Assembly (NCBI GenBank): GCA_018894105.1
Contig: CM032126.1
Location: 7,157,001 to 7,221,000, forward strand
Direction of reading: 5' to 3'
Length of the DNA: 64,000 bases
Origin: Jacaranda mimosifolia
Lineage: Eukaryota; Streptophyta; Magnoliopsida; Lamiales; Bignoniaceae
Positions within the stretch are counted from its first letter, which is position 1; the number at the start of each line of letters is the position of its first letter. The position numbers and the translations under genes are program-made. The notes below the pieces were generated by a model. The model had not been told where the DNA came from. It saw nothing but the letters and a program-made list of their open reading frames with translations, and ran no database searches. Below, in pieces: positions 1 through 13,500 of this stretch.

Positions 1-1136
1 CAGAAAAAAGAAACATAATTACTCTTGTCATTTTTATATTTTTTAACTCAAAAATAAAGAAATTCATCTATCTGGGGTTCTTATTTTATTTTTATTTTTT
101 TAACATTCAATTAGCTCATTTGTCTTCTCCTATTGTTTAGAGAATTAATTGTTGATTGAAACACAATTGAATGAATTTTAGTTAGAAATATTTTTAGTTT
201 TTCTTTCATATGCATGTGTTGTAACATATTTTTTAAATGATTAATTCATTTTGTTATCTAGTAAGATTACACTGCCAACTACATTAAAGAAGCAAAATTA
301 CTAACCTTATTATTATACTAAAACAAATTTTGTTTACTTTATAAAAGATATTTTTAGGAAATAGTAAAAGTCATGCTTTATTTTAACAATGTTAAGATTA
401 TTTAATCCATCTTTAAAGAATCAGAACCATTAATTTTGTTATTCCTATAAACAATAGTCATGCTAATTAGGAATGAAAGAGAAAGAATTGCTCAGATACT
501 GCATATATATATATATATATTGGTTAATAGCTAATTCAGCCTTTTGATTATAAACACAATTAACTAGTTTAGCAAGAAATGCACTTTACAAACTAATAGC
601 TCTCTTAAGGGAATATATATACAACATATTGCGTAAAGTGTCACACAAATATGTTGAGAAAGGTGGAGAAAAGAGAAAATGACAATAATAGCCTTTTTTC
701 TTTAACCACATAATCTGCCAGAAATTGTATTTTGGGGACAAAGTATTCCAATAACTTTAAGTTTATAGAATGAAGTGCCTGTGAGTTATTTTTGGGGCTA
801 ATGTGCCAAAACAATTAAATTTTGGGGGGTAAAGTACCATTTACCTTATAATTTATAAATATAATATTTTTTATACAATACAAAAAGAAAAAATATATAT
901 TAAATTAGGTCGGATTTTTTTATCAGATCTCAAATATCTATTTGATTATAGTACTAACTAACGAAGATTCTAAAGATATCAGGTCAGATTCGGATATGAA
1001 TTTTAATAATCAAATTCGAATTTAAATATGACTGATTCGATCTAAATCAAATCCATTGACAATTCTAGCCTAACCTATTTCTCCAATTATTCATTAATAA
1101 ATAATGGTTTGGGCTTTTATAAGGCCCAAATTTCAG
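1..1136. other. AT-rich intergenic region, presumed RPN13 promoter side
   Basis: No coding potential is visible. An (AT)n microsatellite lies at about 503-520. Bases about 905-1075 hold a decayed stretch rich in TCGGAT/TCAGAT/ATTCGAA words, ending in CCATTGACAATTCTAG. It resembles the MITE-like repeats at 25984 and 27943. The sequence becomes GC-richer from about 1140, where the RPN13 leader probably begins. Confidence 0.5.
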
Positions 1137-1734
1137 TTATCGATCTCAGCCCGGCCTGCTCTGTCACATCGCCTCAAAATCTCGTCTAAATCTCGATATC
1201 CTTCCTGCTGGCTTTTGTCTCTCTAACTCTCCGACCGGCGACTGCACACATACACACGACACAACCTGGTAGATCTTTGATTGCCTTATATATTTTCAAC
1301 TATTTTCTACATTAGTCATCAATCCTTTCCCTTAATTTTACTTAACGAAATATTCACGAGGGTTTTAGATATTTATACCCGTTTCAATCTTGAAAATGTT
1401 TTATTTTCTCTCGAAAATGAAATCTTGAATTGTTTTATCATCTTGCGAAATGAATTAAAAGTCATTTTATACCCGTCAGAGTTTTTCGGGGTGAAGTTGG
1501 CGTCGGGGGAGAGCGAGTGGAAGGGAGGACCTTGTTTTCGTGGTAAACCTTTAATTTTATAGTCTTAGTGAAATTTAATCTTTTCAATGTTGCCCTTTTG
1601 GAAAAGTGAGTCTTAGGTAATTTAATCTTGTTTTTCTTCTTTATTAATTTAATCCTGGTAATCTTCTTTTGTTTTCTGGGTGGCAGTTATTTTGGATAAT
1701 AGAGATATCGGAGTGATAAAGAGGTGTTTGATTC
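1137..1734 (+). promoter_or_regulatory. Probable RPN13 5' leader with leader intron
   Basis: Just upstream of the RPN13 start codon the composition shifts to C-rich transcribed-leader sequence (about 1140-1268). A possible donor (CCTG/GTAGAT) lies at 1269 and a possible acceptor (GGTGGCAG) ends at 1686, giving an inferred leader intron of about 418 bases. The stretch contains an open frame of 93 codons (1281-1562) that lies inside this inferred intron and matches no family I recognise. No transcript evidence is available here. Confidence 0.4.
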
Positions 1735-4700
1735 ATGGATTCTCCTGCATTTGACGCCTTTCCCCAAATTCGGGTATGTGTAAACTCTGCAAGTTGTATC
1801 AACTTTATACATTTATCATTTCAAATATTATTTGCTATGTGACTTTTAGCTCGTCAAATGCATTTTTCGGTATATGTGTACATTGTTAGTGATGACTTTG
1901 GTCATCAAAATATGAACTTAATGGAACTAAACGGTTGGGCCTTTTCAAGGATTCCAGTTGAATTAGAATATATAGGGAGTGTTGCAGTTAGTTAGGCAAG
2001 ACAATCTGATGCTGTTGTAATTTTTGAACGAGCATGACATGTGAGTGCCTCGAACTTCTGTTGAAATGCCATGTTGAGATTAACTGCTTTTGTTCTTTGT
2101 ATCATCAGTTCTTATTTAGTTGCTTCTAAGACCAACCAACTGTCAAGTAGGCGAAGAGCAAGATGAGATCTTTTCAGACCCAGTATGAGTAGATTGGCCA
2201 ATGCTGCATCTTTAATAATGAACTGAATTGACACATGATACGAATTACTGCTAAAAAATTGCTATTGCGGTTTACTAGAATTCTGTATGTGTTTGACTTA
2301 TTTATAGACTGTTCAACTATTATATTAATCCCACCTGTCTTGCATTATTAAGACTTTCCATCTTCTGAATGATTTTTTACTATTTTTTTCTGCATCTTTT
2401 GTTGCAAGAAATTTTCACTTCTGCTGGCTTGGAAAGTTCTTGTATATCTATTATATAGTATTTTAAGCTATGTGCTCAATTAATTGTAATGCTAACACCC
2501 CCAGTGAGTTGATTGCTAACATCTTGATCCCAGAATTATGGGGTATGATCTTTGAAAAAGAAAGGAAAAAGAATTATGGGGTATGATGACCATTGTTCAC
2601 TTTCGACCCATGGGAAGTCACATCCTAATTATTGATTATTAGAATAATATTTAGGGGATCTAGAGAGACCTCATGGTCAGAGATTATGTGACGTACCTGA
2701 AGTCCTTAAGCAACGGCACAAGGGACAAATTGTTTTTGCTGTCTTTTATTCTCCAATGAAATCGCACTATGGTGGCAGGTTATTTCTTGAGGGTTTTTTA
2801 GTGCTTGTCAAGCATTCTCATTTAGTACATGTTTTTTGCCATTAACAGATGTGTGACTTAGAGTCTGGGAAAGCGGGATCGTCCTCCCTTACTTCAAGAA
2901 TTATGCTTCTTTGGACCTTACATTTTTCTAATCTTAGTAAATAGTAATGAAGATGGCTATTAATTTTTCTGTGTTACTGTTCTTTTTCATCATCATCCTA
3001 CATCACAATATGCTAGAATCGTTGGAGTCTAACCAGATAGGTGGTTTCTTTTTCTTTTCCTTGTAGACGCTTAGCTAAAATTACCTTGTAGCTAAAGGTT
3101 TCCACTTGTCCTAAGGCACTCTATTGGCCAAACAATTACAACATCATGTAAGCACTGAACCAAACTGATCCTCCTGAGAGTGCTATTTGTGCATGAAATA
3201 AGCAATATTTCACATTGCTTAGCTGCTTTATTCATTGGTGGAAGATTGTCTACTTTTGGGTCTCATTGCTGTTTTGAGACAGTGGGAGATATTCCAGGTA
3301 AATCTGGAGGTTTGGGCCAGGAGTATAGGCAAATTTAATATTCTACTTCTGGGGCTGGGGTGGTGGTTGGGTGGCTCATATGGGCCTTGACATTCTTTGT
3401 TATGGATGTGAAAAATATTATTTTGCAAGCAAGCTTGTGTAATAGAGAAAACTACCAGAGATATGTAGGCTATGTTTGGACATGTTTTGTGTGTGATGTG
3501 GAGAATATTTTGGGGAAAATGTTTTGGGAAGTGGGTTGGAGGAATGTGATATATTTTTCTCTCTTACATTAGAATGTCCCCATTTGAATTGGCATTTTTG
3601 TTTCAGGTGAGAGTTTGAAAAGTTGGAATGGTAGAAGTTTTGTTAGCATAGCATTGCTTGATTAAAAAAATTACGGGCTTTGCATGAAAAACAATTGATA
3701 ATGAAATTAGATAGTTTGTCTTAAAAGCTAATACAAAGAAAACAAGAAGAAGAAAGTATTAAATCTTCAAAAATCAATACTTGTTAAGTGAAAAATCCCC
3801 TAAAATAATTATCCTAAATGCATAAAACTTCGAATTATTGACAATTAAATCACAAACCCTCCTGCTTGTGCAATACCTTTTTGAGGAAAGTCCCTGACTG
3901 TTGACTGGGCTAGTGGTATATTTTCCTGAAAGGCTAAAACTTGTGGGGTCCATGTGTATCTGACCATGAGCAGAGGCAAGTGCCTCATGTTGAACCCCCT
4001 TAGCAGCTAACTCGCTCTAATGCTTAGGGTTTGCTCAGAAGTGTGGCAATGTTTTGGGGTCTATTATGAATGAGGAAAACTGCAACTTTTTGCTAGCGAG
4101 TTCCAGTTCATTTGCCATACGTTTTCTGTACATTGATGTCTAACTTTGCTTGTTCAACATAAATACTTTTAATATGGAGTGCCATAAAAAAATTACAGTT
4201 GCTTCTATTCCATTGTCCAGGATGTTTTGCTGGAATTTCGTGCAGGGAGAATGCTTATGGAAGGAACACATGTAGTCCCTGATTCTCGTAAAGGACTTAT
4301 TCGCATAGGAAGAGTACGAGTAAAAACAGCAAATTCTTCGTTACAATTTTTAGTCATGCTTTAGACTCCTAGCTTTAACATTCTTTCCCAAAAATATGAA
4401 GGCAGTTCCATTCTGTGATACCGTTTAGCGAAATTAATGCTGTACATGTGGAATTCTCTGTCTTTTCAATGTAACCATCTTCCCCTGACTTTCACAGGGA
4501 GAAGAAGGGCTTGTCCACTTTCAATGGCTTGACAGATCTCTAAATGTTGCTGAATGTGTATCCTGGTTTTACATTCACTAGGATGAACGCTTGTATTTGA
4601 TGCTTATAGTTTAACTCATCTTCATCTACTCTCAGATCTTTTCTTGGCTGGTAATGATTCCTTAACATAAGATGAACATAGGACCAAATTGTTTTTCCTG

Positions 4701-6916
4701 AGGAGGCAATTTTTGAAAAGGTACATCTCTTTGGTATTCTTTATAGTTTTATATGTAAGGATTTCTTTATTAATTATTCCGACATATTTGCATCTAATTT
4801 TTGTTATATCTATGTTGCTCAGGTTAATCAATCTTCTGCACGGGTTTACATCCTGAAGTTTCGTTCAGATGACAGGAAGTTCTTCTTTTGGATGCAGGTT
4901 AGGTCATGAGTTGGGTTTATTTTTTTGTTGTTGGGTATGGAAGTTATCTGAAATATATGTACGTTATTCTTGGATTGGTTCTAGGAGCCCAAAGCTGATG
5001 GTGATACACAGCTGTGCAACTCTGTTAATTTTTACCTGAATCAACCACTAGGTACTGGACATCCACCCTCATTAGATACTTACATATGCAAACAATATAA
5101 GTTTGAGTTTCTATAGTCGTTTTTCCTAGTTTGGATCTTTCTTGTTGGTTTATAAGGCTTGCTATGTCCATCAACTTGTATTTAATTTTTTTCTTTACCG
5201 TAACAGAGTTATCCGGTGGGGAAGAACCTGATGTTTCAGTTCCTGTACAAAGCTCAGAAGATATAGTCGAGGATGATATCTCATCGAGGTACATTTAGCA
5301 AAGTGGAGAAGCTGGGACCCATCATATGATAGGGAGCATGGATAAGATCTTCAAGTGTTCATTGTAAAATTGATATTATGAGGACAGATATTTAACCAAA
5401 GATTTTGATATTCTTCCCCGTTATTTCTCTTCAAATGGTTCTTCAGTTCTATTAGAAACCGGAGTTCCAAGAGATAAAAGAAAACGTTATCGCAGGCATA
5501 TTACTTAGGAACCTTGCTGGGGAAATCCTATAACTGTGCTGTCATTTCTACCTTTGCAGGGCGGGAAATTTAGTTGGACCCAGCACGGGTACAGAAGCAA
5601 CAAGTGATGTAACCTCTGCAGGACCTGTAAAGTTGGCTGATCTGCAGAGAATACTAAGTAACATAGGATCGGCAGGTACTCTCAATTCTTAGTAGAATGT
5701 TTTCTGTGCATACTGCTTCCTGAGTCGTGAAAACTCATAAATCATATTTTCTGATGTAGGTGAAGCGGCAGACCCAGATGCAGGTATACAATTTCTAGAT
5801 TCTGATACATTATGGTGTAAACCTAGAATGCTGGAAGTTGGTAGCTTGTCATATTATAAAGTGTGTTGTGTGTTCTATAGATTTTTACATTCTCAGAGAC
5901 CTTATATCACCTTTATGTTTGTAGAATTTCTTTAAGCCATGTCGTAAGGTTCTTTATATGGAAGATTGTACTTGGAATTTTAGAGGATTAAATCAATGGG
6001 ACTTGCAGTAGTAGAGCACCCCACTGTTGCCTTCAGTTTACACCGTCTGATTGGTGGTGGTTTTGATTATTATGGTTTTCCATCCTACTTGAAATTGTTC
6101 CCGTTTTCCTGGTTTTCTAGGCTTGGGATTAGGTGATATTTTGAAGCCGGAATTTATATGGCCTCTTATTCAAGAGCTACCTTTAGATCAACAATTGGTA
6201 TCTTATTTACCTGAGGTAAAGAATTTGACATCTATGATTCTCTCAGTTGTTAAAATCCTTATTCCTGCTCCGTTATTTAAGATTATTCTGTGGTTACAGG
6301 GCGAATGGACTCCCAAGGAGTTAATAGAATTGCTACAGAGTCCCCCATTCCGCCAACAACTAGATTCATTTACTTATGTGAGACTCCAGATATTTTTATG
6401 TTTCTTTAAATGCTTCTTTTGATGTGTGTTCGTCGGCCCACTTAGTTGCTTTTTATTTTTACTCTAGGTGCTGCGCACTGGACAGGTCGATCTGACTCAG
6501 TTTGGGATAGATCCAAGCAAATGTAAGTAACTAGAATTCTACCTCATCCACTGCTAGGATTAACATTGTTCTTCATACGAAATTCTACCTAGATTAACAT
6601 TGTTGTTTTGTTGGCTTCTAGTGTTGCTCAGACTTTAGATCTTTATCATGATTTGAGTATCCGACTGCACTCGTTGACTATGATATTTTAGCATCTTTAG
6701 TAAAACAAACTTAGTTGTGCAAATTCTATTTACTTGAAGTTCCATATAGGGAAATCTTGCGTCCTATGAATCTTGTCCAAACGACCTGTTGACTTCATTG
6801 TTATACCTTGTGCAGACAAATTCACGGTTCCTTCATTTCTTGAGGCCCTCGAAGATTCCGTTGCTAGAACATCTGAATCTGAAGAGTCAGCTCATAATAT
6901 GGATGAAGGTCAATAG
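1735..6916 (+). CDS. RPN13: 26S proteasome ubiquitin receptor RPN13 (ADRM1 homologue), 13 exons
   Basis: RPN13 is a ubiquitin receptor of the 19S regulatory particle. In the family, the N-terminal Pru domain binds ubiquitin and RPN2, and the C-terminal DEUBAD domain binds the deubiquitinase UCH37. Exons read as 1735-1773, 4221-4313, 4498-4557, 4682-4720, 4823-4897, 4985-5051, 5207-5288, 5560-5675, 5760-5783, 6121-6215, 6300-6377, 6468-6522 and 6816-6916, giving 307 residues, close to the roughly 300 of Arabidopsis RPN13. The Pru domain covers about residues 14-124 (motifs [33 protein letters not shown]). An acidic, Ser-rich linker follows. The DEUBAD starts near residue 177 ([12 protein letters not shown]) and includes [10 protein letters not shown] and [17 protein letters not shown]. 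Intron 1 is long (about 2.45 kb); all inferred introns are GT-AG and the frame is unbroken. Exons 1 and 9 (39 and 24 bases) are the least certain. Confidence 0.93.
1774..4220 (+). other. Large first intron of RPN13
   Basis: This 2.4-kb intron separates the 13-codon first coding exon from the Pru domain. Most of it is AT-rich unique-looking sequence. Around 3465-3560 a G-rich patch (repeated TTTTGGG-type words) resembles, on the opposite strand, the C/A-rich repeat-like stretch near 19300-19450, which hints at an old MITE-like insertion. The short open frames here look like chance. Confidence 0.4.
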
Positions 6917-7734
6917 TGTTGTACTAATTATATTGGTCGCAGCTGTTGGTTTCATTCCATGGATGGTTCGTGCCGATACCACTGGTCTTACTGTCTGTGC
7001 CATGTGTATACCTAGGCTTGAAGGAATAGAGAAGCAGCCACAATGGGATATCTTTTTCGTTACTACGTTACATGGTCGAGTGCATGAATATATGATTATA
7101 GTTGAAAAAGTGAAAATGGACTACTTGATTCTACTTGTATTTGAGCCAAATATTTCTTCATTTAGGCACTAATGATCAGATTTGTGTTATTGAATAGCTT
7201 AGGACTATTTGGAACTTCTCTTTTGTGGTGCCTCCAGCCACTATGCTTGCTAATGTTCATTATCAGTTTTTCCCTGTGTAATGTGATTGGATGTCCTTTA
7301 AACTTTTCTCCCATATATGCCAAGCTGTGGTTTGAGTTTTTGATGTTTTTCATATAACATTCCTTAACTCCCATCTCAATCAGTTAAAGAAGTGGCGAAC
7401 GAGTATTTCATTGAATTTCACCTTCAGGTTGTTTCTGGAAATTTCTGAAGTGGTGATGGGAATTAAGAATCAGATCCACGTCTAATAATGTAAGTAGATA
7501 GACAGACACTATGAACATATTAAATATCATACAAGGGTAAACATATCGTCATTGATTATTTTAAAAGGAAACAGTCATCGTAATTACCCATCATCTCGTA
7601 TCACTATGTCCCATCAACAACAGTAAATTTTATGTTTTAGTTCAGATCACTCTCATACTTGCATTCTGGAACAACATGCATCAGACAGAATTTTAAAATT
7701 TCCACTGTTCATGCCCACAGTCTATTCTATTCTC
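6917..7734. other. RPN13 3' UTR and short convergent spacer
   Basis: Sequence downstream of the RPN13 stop. Open frames at 6789-7172 and 7172-7357 are exon read-through or chance. The spacer meets the 3' end of the minus-strand cyclase pseudogene at 7735, so the two transcription units converge. The pseudogene's homology to the intact sister copy continues a few dozen bases past its stop. Confidence 0.5.
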
Positions 7735-8896
7735 TCATGCTCTCAACTCCTTGTTGAGGTAAATTCCAAGGGTCCATATGGGGAAAATGTTTCTGTACAC
7801 CGAGTAGCTTATCATACCGTTATTGTAGAATGAACCAATAATTTCCTGTGAAATCACGAACAATAGATAATACATAACTCTCTTAAACATGTTTGTCTAA
7901 GAAACTCTAAACAAGGCTTCAAAACAAGAATATGAATGAATACCTGTTGTGGGAAGTCTCCATTCTGCATTTGGGAATTAATCAGCACTTTAGCAGCACG
8001 GTGCAATGGACTGGGGGTCCCGAGTGGCCTATTCTTTCCAACATTAACAAAAATCAGAAAACTATTTGCTTTACTGGTTATAAAATTAGCAGATATAATA
8101 GAGTTAATTTTCTTGCATGTTTTTGTGTAAAACTTACTTGCCCAGCTTCAATAAGAGCCAGCATAGCCCATGCAGTGTTCACAATGTGTGATTTGTTCTT
8201 CCCAATATTTGTGTATACCTTGTCTTGGCTTGAGAGGTAGCTTTCTCCCCAGCCACTACAGGGAAGTTGCTTGGACAGCAGGAATTCACAAGCTTTTCTA
8301 ACAGAGAAGCTTTCATGTCTTTCCACCTGTGATTAACCCTGTTATCCCGAACCATGTCCCATACACGTGTAGTATACCCCCCAAGATCCGTACCTAATGA
8401 TTGAATAATTGAATTATTTAGGAGTAGATCATATGGTAAAAAATTATATGTGCATATGCCTCACATACCAGAGAGCTACACTCATACATAGATATTATCT
8501 TTCAAGTTTCATACTCTATTGAGTGACTGCTTTCTTTTGCGAGGGCTCATGAGAATGCCGAGAACACCACTAGAACAAAGGGACTAATTACCAAGAGCCG
8601 TCAGATAATTGTGTGCTTTCAATGAAGGCAAGAGCTTTCTCAATGCATGCCTCTATATCATTTCTCTGGTATCCTGGATACAAACTGTTGAATAGTTTCA
8701 GGCCTTGAATTGCTGAAGATGTGCATTCTACTTTCCTACATTGTAAGGATTTTCAATATCAGGAATCAGGGTTTACACAGAGATGGGAGATGGATAGAAC
8801 CACGTGCTACTTCTATTCAAGCAAATGATTTTAATTACTTATCTGGAAAATAATGATGTTTTTAGGGAAGTCATGTGGTTAATGTTTTCGAAGAAG

Positions 8897-8901
8897 GAAA
8901 C
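8897..8901 (+). repeat. Target-site duplication GAAAC, left copy
   Basis: GAAAC directly precedes the LTR start (TGATGC) and recurs at 14217-14221 directly after the LTR end (TATCA). A perfect 5-bp duplication is typical of Ty3/gypsy integration and fixes the element's ends. Confidence 0.9.
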
Positions 8902-9339
8902 TGATGCAAATCCTTTGCAGACATATTCAAGAAGAAAATGGAGAAAGTGGGATGAAGATAAGTTTGTTGACCAAGTCCCACTTGGCAAAATGTTGGGGAT
9001 GCATGTTCCATACCCAAAAGAAGTAGACTAAGTGGCTTTCTTAATTCACAGCTCCACTCCAACCACTCTCCAACTATTGCTTGCTGATTAGAAGTTTGTT
9101 TCCTGTTTTTTAGGAGTTTAAGTTTCAGTTTATTAGTATAAATATTTTTAGTATTTGCTTTAGCTAGTTATCAGGTTTGTAATTGCTTGCATTTGGAGTT
9201 TTGTCCTCTCCATACGGACAGGTTATTGGCTGTATTTGTGTTAAAGATTCTTGCACAAGTGCTGCTAATAAAAGTTTTTTCCATTCTAGCTTGCTATCTT
9301 TACTTGCTTCCATTTCATATTTTTCCCCTGTTCCTATCA
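8902..9339 (+). repeat. 5' LTR of the gypsy element
   Basis: 438 bp, TGATGC...CTATCA, same length as the 3' LTR at 13779-14216. It differs from that copy at four positions: AGTAGAC/AGTGGAC, GTTTAAG/GTTTCAG, and two changes in TTGCTTTAGC/TTACTTTAGA. A TATAAATA box lies near 9137-9144 and AATAAAA near 9267, consistent with promoter and polyadenylation signals. Confidence 0.95.
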
Positions 9340-9342
9340 TTT

Positions 9343-9355
9343 TGGCATCGGAGCC
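9343..9355 (+). other. Primer-binding site, tRNA-iMet type
   Basis: TGGCATCGGAGCC lies 3 bases after the 5' LTR. The usual plant site complementary to initiator tRNA-Met is TGGTATCAGAGCC, so two positions differ. Its place directly after the LTR supports the assignment. Confidence 0.8.
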
Positions 9356-9368
9356 ATCTGATCCAACA

Positions 9369-10568
9369 TGGTTTCCACCCGTTCTTCCGCCTCCCTCAAT
9401 GAACCAGTAAACCCAAACACTAATCCACCAATTAATCCAACCCCCGACCCTATCGCCCAACAATTATCAGCTATACTTCAAAATTAAATACAATTGATTT
9501 GCTAGCAGCCGACGTCGCCTTGTTGAAGGCCCAATCTGGACATACCCAACATGGGGAGAATAGCCATCGGAACCCTCATGGAAAAAAGTATGGTTCACCA
9601 GAAGACGAAGGAGATGTTGATAGTCCAGGATGGTCACACAATCATTTTCGAAAACCATATACCAAAATGGATTTTCCAAAATTCGAAGGGGGAGATCCCA
9701 GAGGATGGATTTTGAAAGCGGAAAAGTATTTTCGTTACTACGAGACACCCGATGAATTAACAGTGGACATTGCCTCCATGTATCTTGAAGGAGACGCACT
9801 CGATTTGTTTGCTTGGATCAATCGAGAGCGAACTTTGCTCTACTGGGATGAGTTAGTACAAGCATTACAGGAAAATTATGGCCCAGCGGAATTCCAAAAT
9901 CTCGACGAGCATTTATGCAGCATAAGGCAAACAGGGACATTCAAGAGTACCATCACGAATTTGCCAAACGATCATCACGTGTCACAAATTAGCCAGAACA
10001 TTGCCTCTTGGCCGTATTTTTTAATGGGCTAAAGGAGGAACTCAAATATGATGTTAGGATTCATAAGCCCAGATCTGTTTACAAGGCAATGAGCCTAGCC
10101 CTTGAGTTTGAAGCAAAATTGGGCTTGAATCGTAGGCCCAAAGGGTCCACTTGGTCAAATCCAACGAAGCCCAATAATTCTACCCCCGGATCCTCACGTG
10201 AACCTTCTCTTCCTCCATCACGTTCTACGCAAGAACAGACACAAGTTCCTCAATCTCGTCCCTGGGACACCGAACGGCAAGCAAGAATAGCCAAAGGTCT
10301 CTGCTTTCGATGCAATGAGAAGTTCGCACCGGGTCATCGCTGCAAACCCTCCACATTCTCGTTGTTGGAAATCATGGAGGAGGGAGAAACGATGGAGTCC
10401 CCAATTGACGCTGATGAGGACGAGGAACAGAATCAAGGAGACCTAGCGGAAATTTCATTTCATGCCATCCTGGGTAAATCAAATGGTAGTACAATGAAAC
10501 TTAAGGGAACTTTGGGCGGCAGGTCAGTTTTCATCCTTGTCGACAGTGGCTCAACTAAGGATTCATAG
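9369..10568 (+). pseudogene. Gypsy gag (and start of protease), frameshifted
   Basis: Gag starts at the ATG at 9369, which stops after 39 codons near 9486. The frame resumes one step over (from about 9481) with the gag core (FPKFEGGDP, GWILKAEKYF). It shifts again between about 9960 and 10030, where the conserved FNGLKEEL segment continues. A retroviral-type zinc knuckle (CFRCNEKFAPGHRC) lies near 10305-10345. The protease active-site triad DSG is at 10542-10550, and a further frame change follows at once, ending this frame at 10566-10568. With these breaks the element cannot make normal Gag by itself. Confidence 0.85.
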
Positions 10569-13500
10569 CAGAATCCTTAGTGGCTGATATGCAGTTGCCG
10601 GTGAATCAAGTCCCCACTTTTGGAGTTCAGATGGGGAACGGGGATATGGTTCGATGTAACCAACTCTGCCGCAAAGTGCAGGTTCAACTTCCGGGCTTAA
10701 CCATTACTGAGGACTATTACCCTTTCTCGCTTAAAGGAGCCGATTTAGTATTGGGTATAAAATGGTTAGCATCTCTGAATACTGTTCAAGCAAATTGGAA
10801 TAAGATGTTTTTGATCTTTTATTGGAAGGGGCGGCGATATAAGCTACAAGGGGTTCCCAAGGTGGATAAAATAGAAGCCAGTTTTCAGTATTTATCTAAA
10901 CAAGAGAAAGTACCAGGTACCACTTCTAACACTTCTTTGGCCATTAATTTGCTTGTACGAGAGTTTGATGTAGTCTTTGCTGCACCTTTTGCCTTACCTC
11001 CTTTCCGTAGCCATTCTCATGCCATCCCTTTACTACCCAATTCCAAAATCCCTAACCCACGTCCTTACCGTTACCCGCATTACCAAAAGGCTGAAATAGA
11101 AAAACAGGTGGAACACCTTTTGCAATTAGGATTCATCAAGCCTAGTTCTAGTCCTTTTGCTAGTCCTGCTCTCTTAGCTAAGAAAAAAGATGAATCATGG
11201 CGTTTCTGTGTAGATTATAGAGGCCTAAATAAGATAACCATCCCAGATAAATACCCCATCCCCAATATAGATGAATTACTTGATGAACTTCATGGGGCCA
11301 CCATTTTTTCTAAAATTGACCTCCGCTCGGGATATCACCAAATCAGAGTTCACCTGGATGACATTCATAAGACTGCATTTCGTACACATTCTGGTCATTA
11401 TGAATTTGTTGTCATGCCCTTTGGCCTTACAAATGCGCCATCTACTTTTCAAGCTGCTATGAATGATTTATTCCGTCCGCATCTTCGAAAGTTTATCCTT
11501 GTTTTCTTTGATGATATCCTGATTTACAGCTCAACAATGGAACAACATCAGGAACATCTACGAACTACCCTCCAAACTCTTCAAACTAACTCGTATTATG
11601 CAAATGCCAAGAAGTGTTTGTTTGGACAGGTACAGGTCAATTTTTTGGGACATGTGGTTTCTGGAGAGGGGTGGGAGTTGACAGAGACAAAATTCAAGCT
11701 GTGATAAATTGGCCCAGGCCTAATAATGTCAAAGAACTACGGGGATTTTTGGGCTTGACGGGGTACTATCGGAGATTTGTTCGTAACTATGGATTGATTG
11801 CACGGCCACTCACGGATTTAACCAAGAAGGATAATTTTGGCTGGTCACCTAAGGCTGATTCAGCATTTCAGCACCTAAAAACAGTCTTAACATCAGCCCC
11901 TGTTTTGCAGTTACCAGATTTCAGCAAGCCTTTCACAGTTGAATGTGATGCTTCCACTGAAGGAGTAAGAGCTATACTGCTGCAGGCAGACCATCCAATT
12001 GCCTATTTCAGTAAGGGGTTCTCTTTTTCCAATCGTTATAAATCTAGTTATGATAGAGAACTTTTAGCATTTGTGCTTGCTTTACAAAAGTGGAAACATT
12101 ATTTGTTGGGACACCCTTTTGTTGTGAAAACTGACCACAGGAGCTTGAAATATCTACTGGATCAACGAGTCACAACAAATGAACAGCAAAGGCTCATCAT
12201 AAAGTTGCTTCCTTTAGATTTTACTATTGTTTACAAAGCGGGAAAAGAAAATAAGGGAGCTGATTCTCTTTCTAGGCGCCCTCAATCTGTTGATTTCTTT
12301 GCTCTGGCCATTCCTATGGCACTGGATTTTATTGATTTGCAGGATGCCCTCCAAGTTGATCCTTACACTCGAGAAATAATGGCTTCAGTCTTGCAAGATC
12401 CTAAATCTCATCCAGATTTTCATGTGGCAGACAAAAGGCTTTACTACAAGTACCGTTTGGTAATTCCTGACAACACTTCTCTTAAGCAAAAGCTTTTATC
12501 GGAATGTCATGAATCGCCAGCGGCCGGGCATGGGGGTTACCTAAAAACTTTAAAAAGGCTTTCGTTCAATTTTTTCTGGCCGGGGATGAAACATGATGTC
12601 AAAGTATTTGTTCAAAATTGCCTGACATGCCAACAAAACAAGTACCAAGCCTTAGCACCTGCTGGACTATTGCAAACTCTACCTATCCCAAATAGAATAT
12701 GGGAAGATATATCACTTGATTTCATTGTTGGACTCCCAAAATCTGGTGGTTTTGATACAATATTGGTGGTAGTGGATCGTCTCAGTAAATACTCCCATTT
12801 TCTGCCCTTATCTCATCCTTTTAGTGCAAAATCTGTGGCTAATCTTTTCTGCAGAGAGATAATACGGTTGCATGGCATTCCGAGATCGATCCTATCAGAT
12901 AGGGATGTCATCTTTCTTAGTTCTTTCTGGCAAGAACTTTTTCGGCTAAGCAAAACTCATTTGCGAATGAGCACTTCGTACCACCCTCAGTCGGATGGCC
13001 AAACGGAGGTGGTTAATAGGTGTTTGGAGGCATATTTGCGATGTTTCGTGCATGAACAACCTCGTATCTGGAGTCAGTTTCTTCCTTGGGCAGAATACTC
13101 TTTCAACACAGGATTTGATACTTCTACCGGGACTACTCCTTTTAAGGTGGTATATGGGAGGGATCCACCCACATTGCATCCATATGTTACGGGAGAAACA
13201 CGCATTGCAGAACTGGAAAAGCAGCTGCTGACTCGAGATGAAATGTTGAAAATTTTAAGAGAGAATCTCCTTAAGGCTCAATCCCGAATGAAATCTTATG
13301 CTGATTCAAAGCGAAGAGAACTCAGTTTTAATGTTTGGGATTATGTCTTTTTAAGAGTTCAGCCCTACCGCCAACATTCTCTTGCTAGGCGAAGATATGA
13401 GAAACTGTCTCCTCGATTTTTTGGTCCTTACAAAATACTACGTCGTGTTGGGCCAGTAGCCTATGAGCTAGAACTACCTGCTGCCTCAAAAATCCATCCC

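Noticed and set aside
6789..7374. Open frames of 61-127 codons after the last RPN13 exon
   Set aside because: They overlap the final exon out of frame or lie in its 3' UTR and match no family.
9164..9463. Minus-strand open frames inside the gypsy LTR and leader
   Set aside because: Shadow frames opposite LTR and gag sequence, with the same frames repeated in both LTRs.
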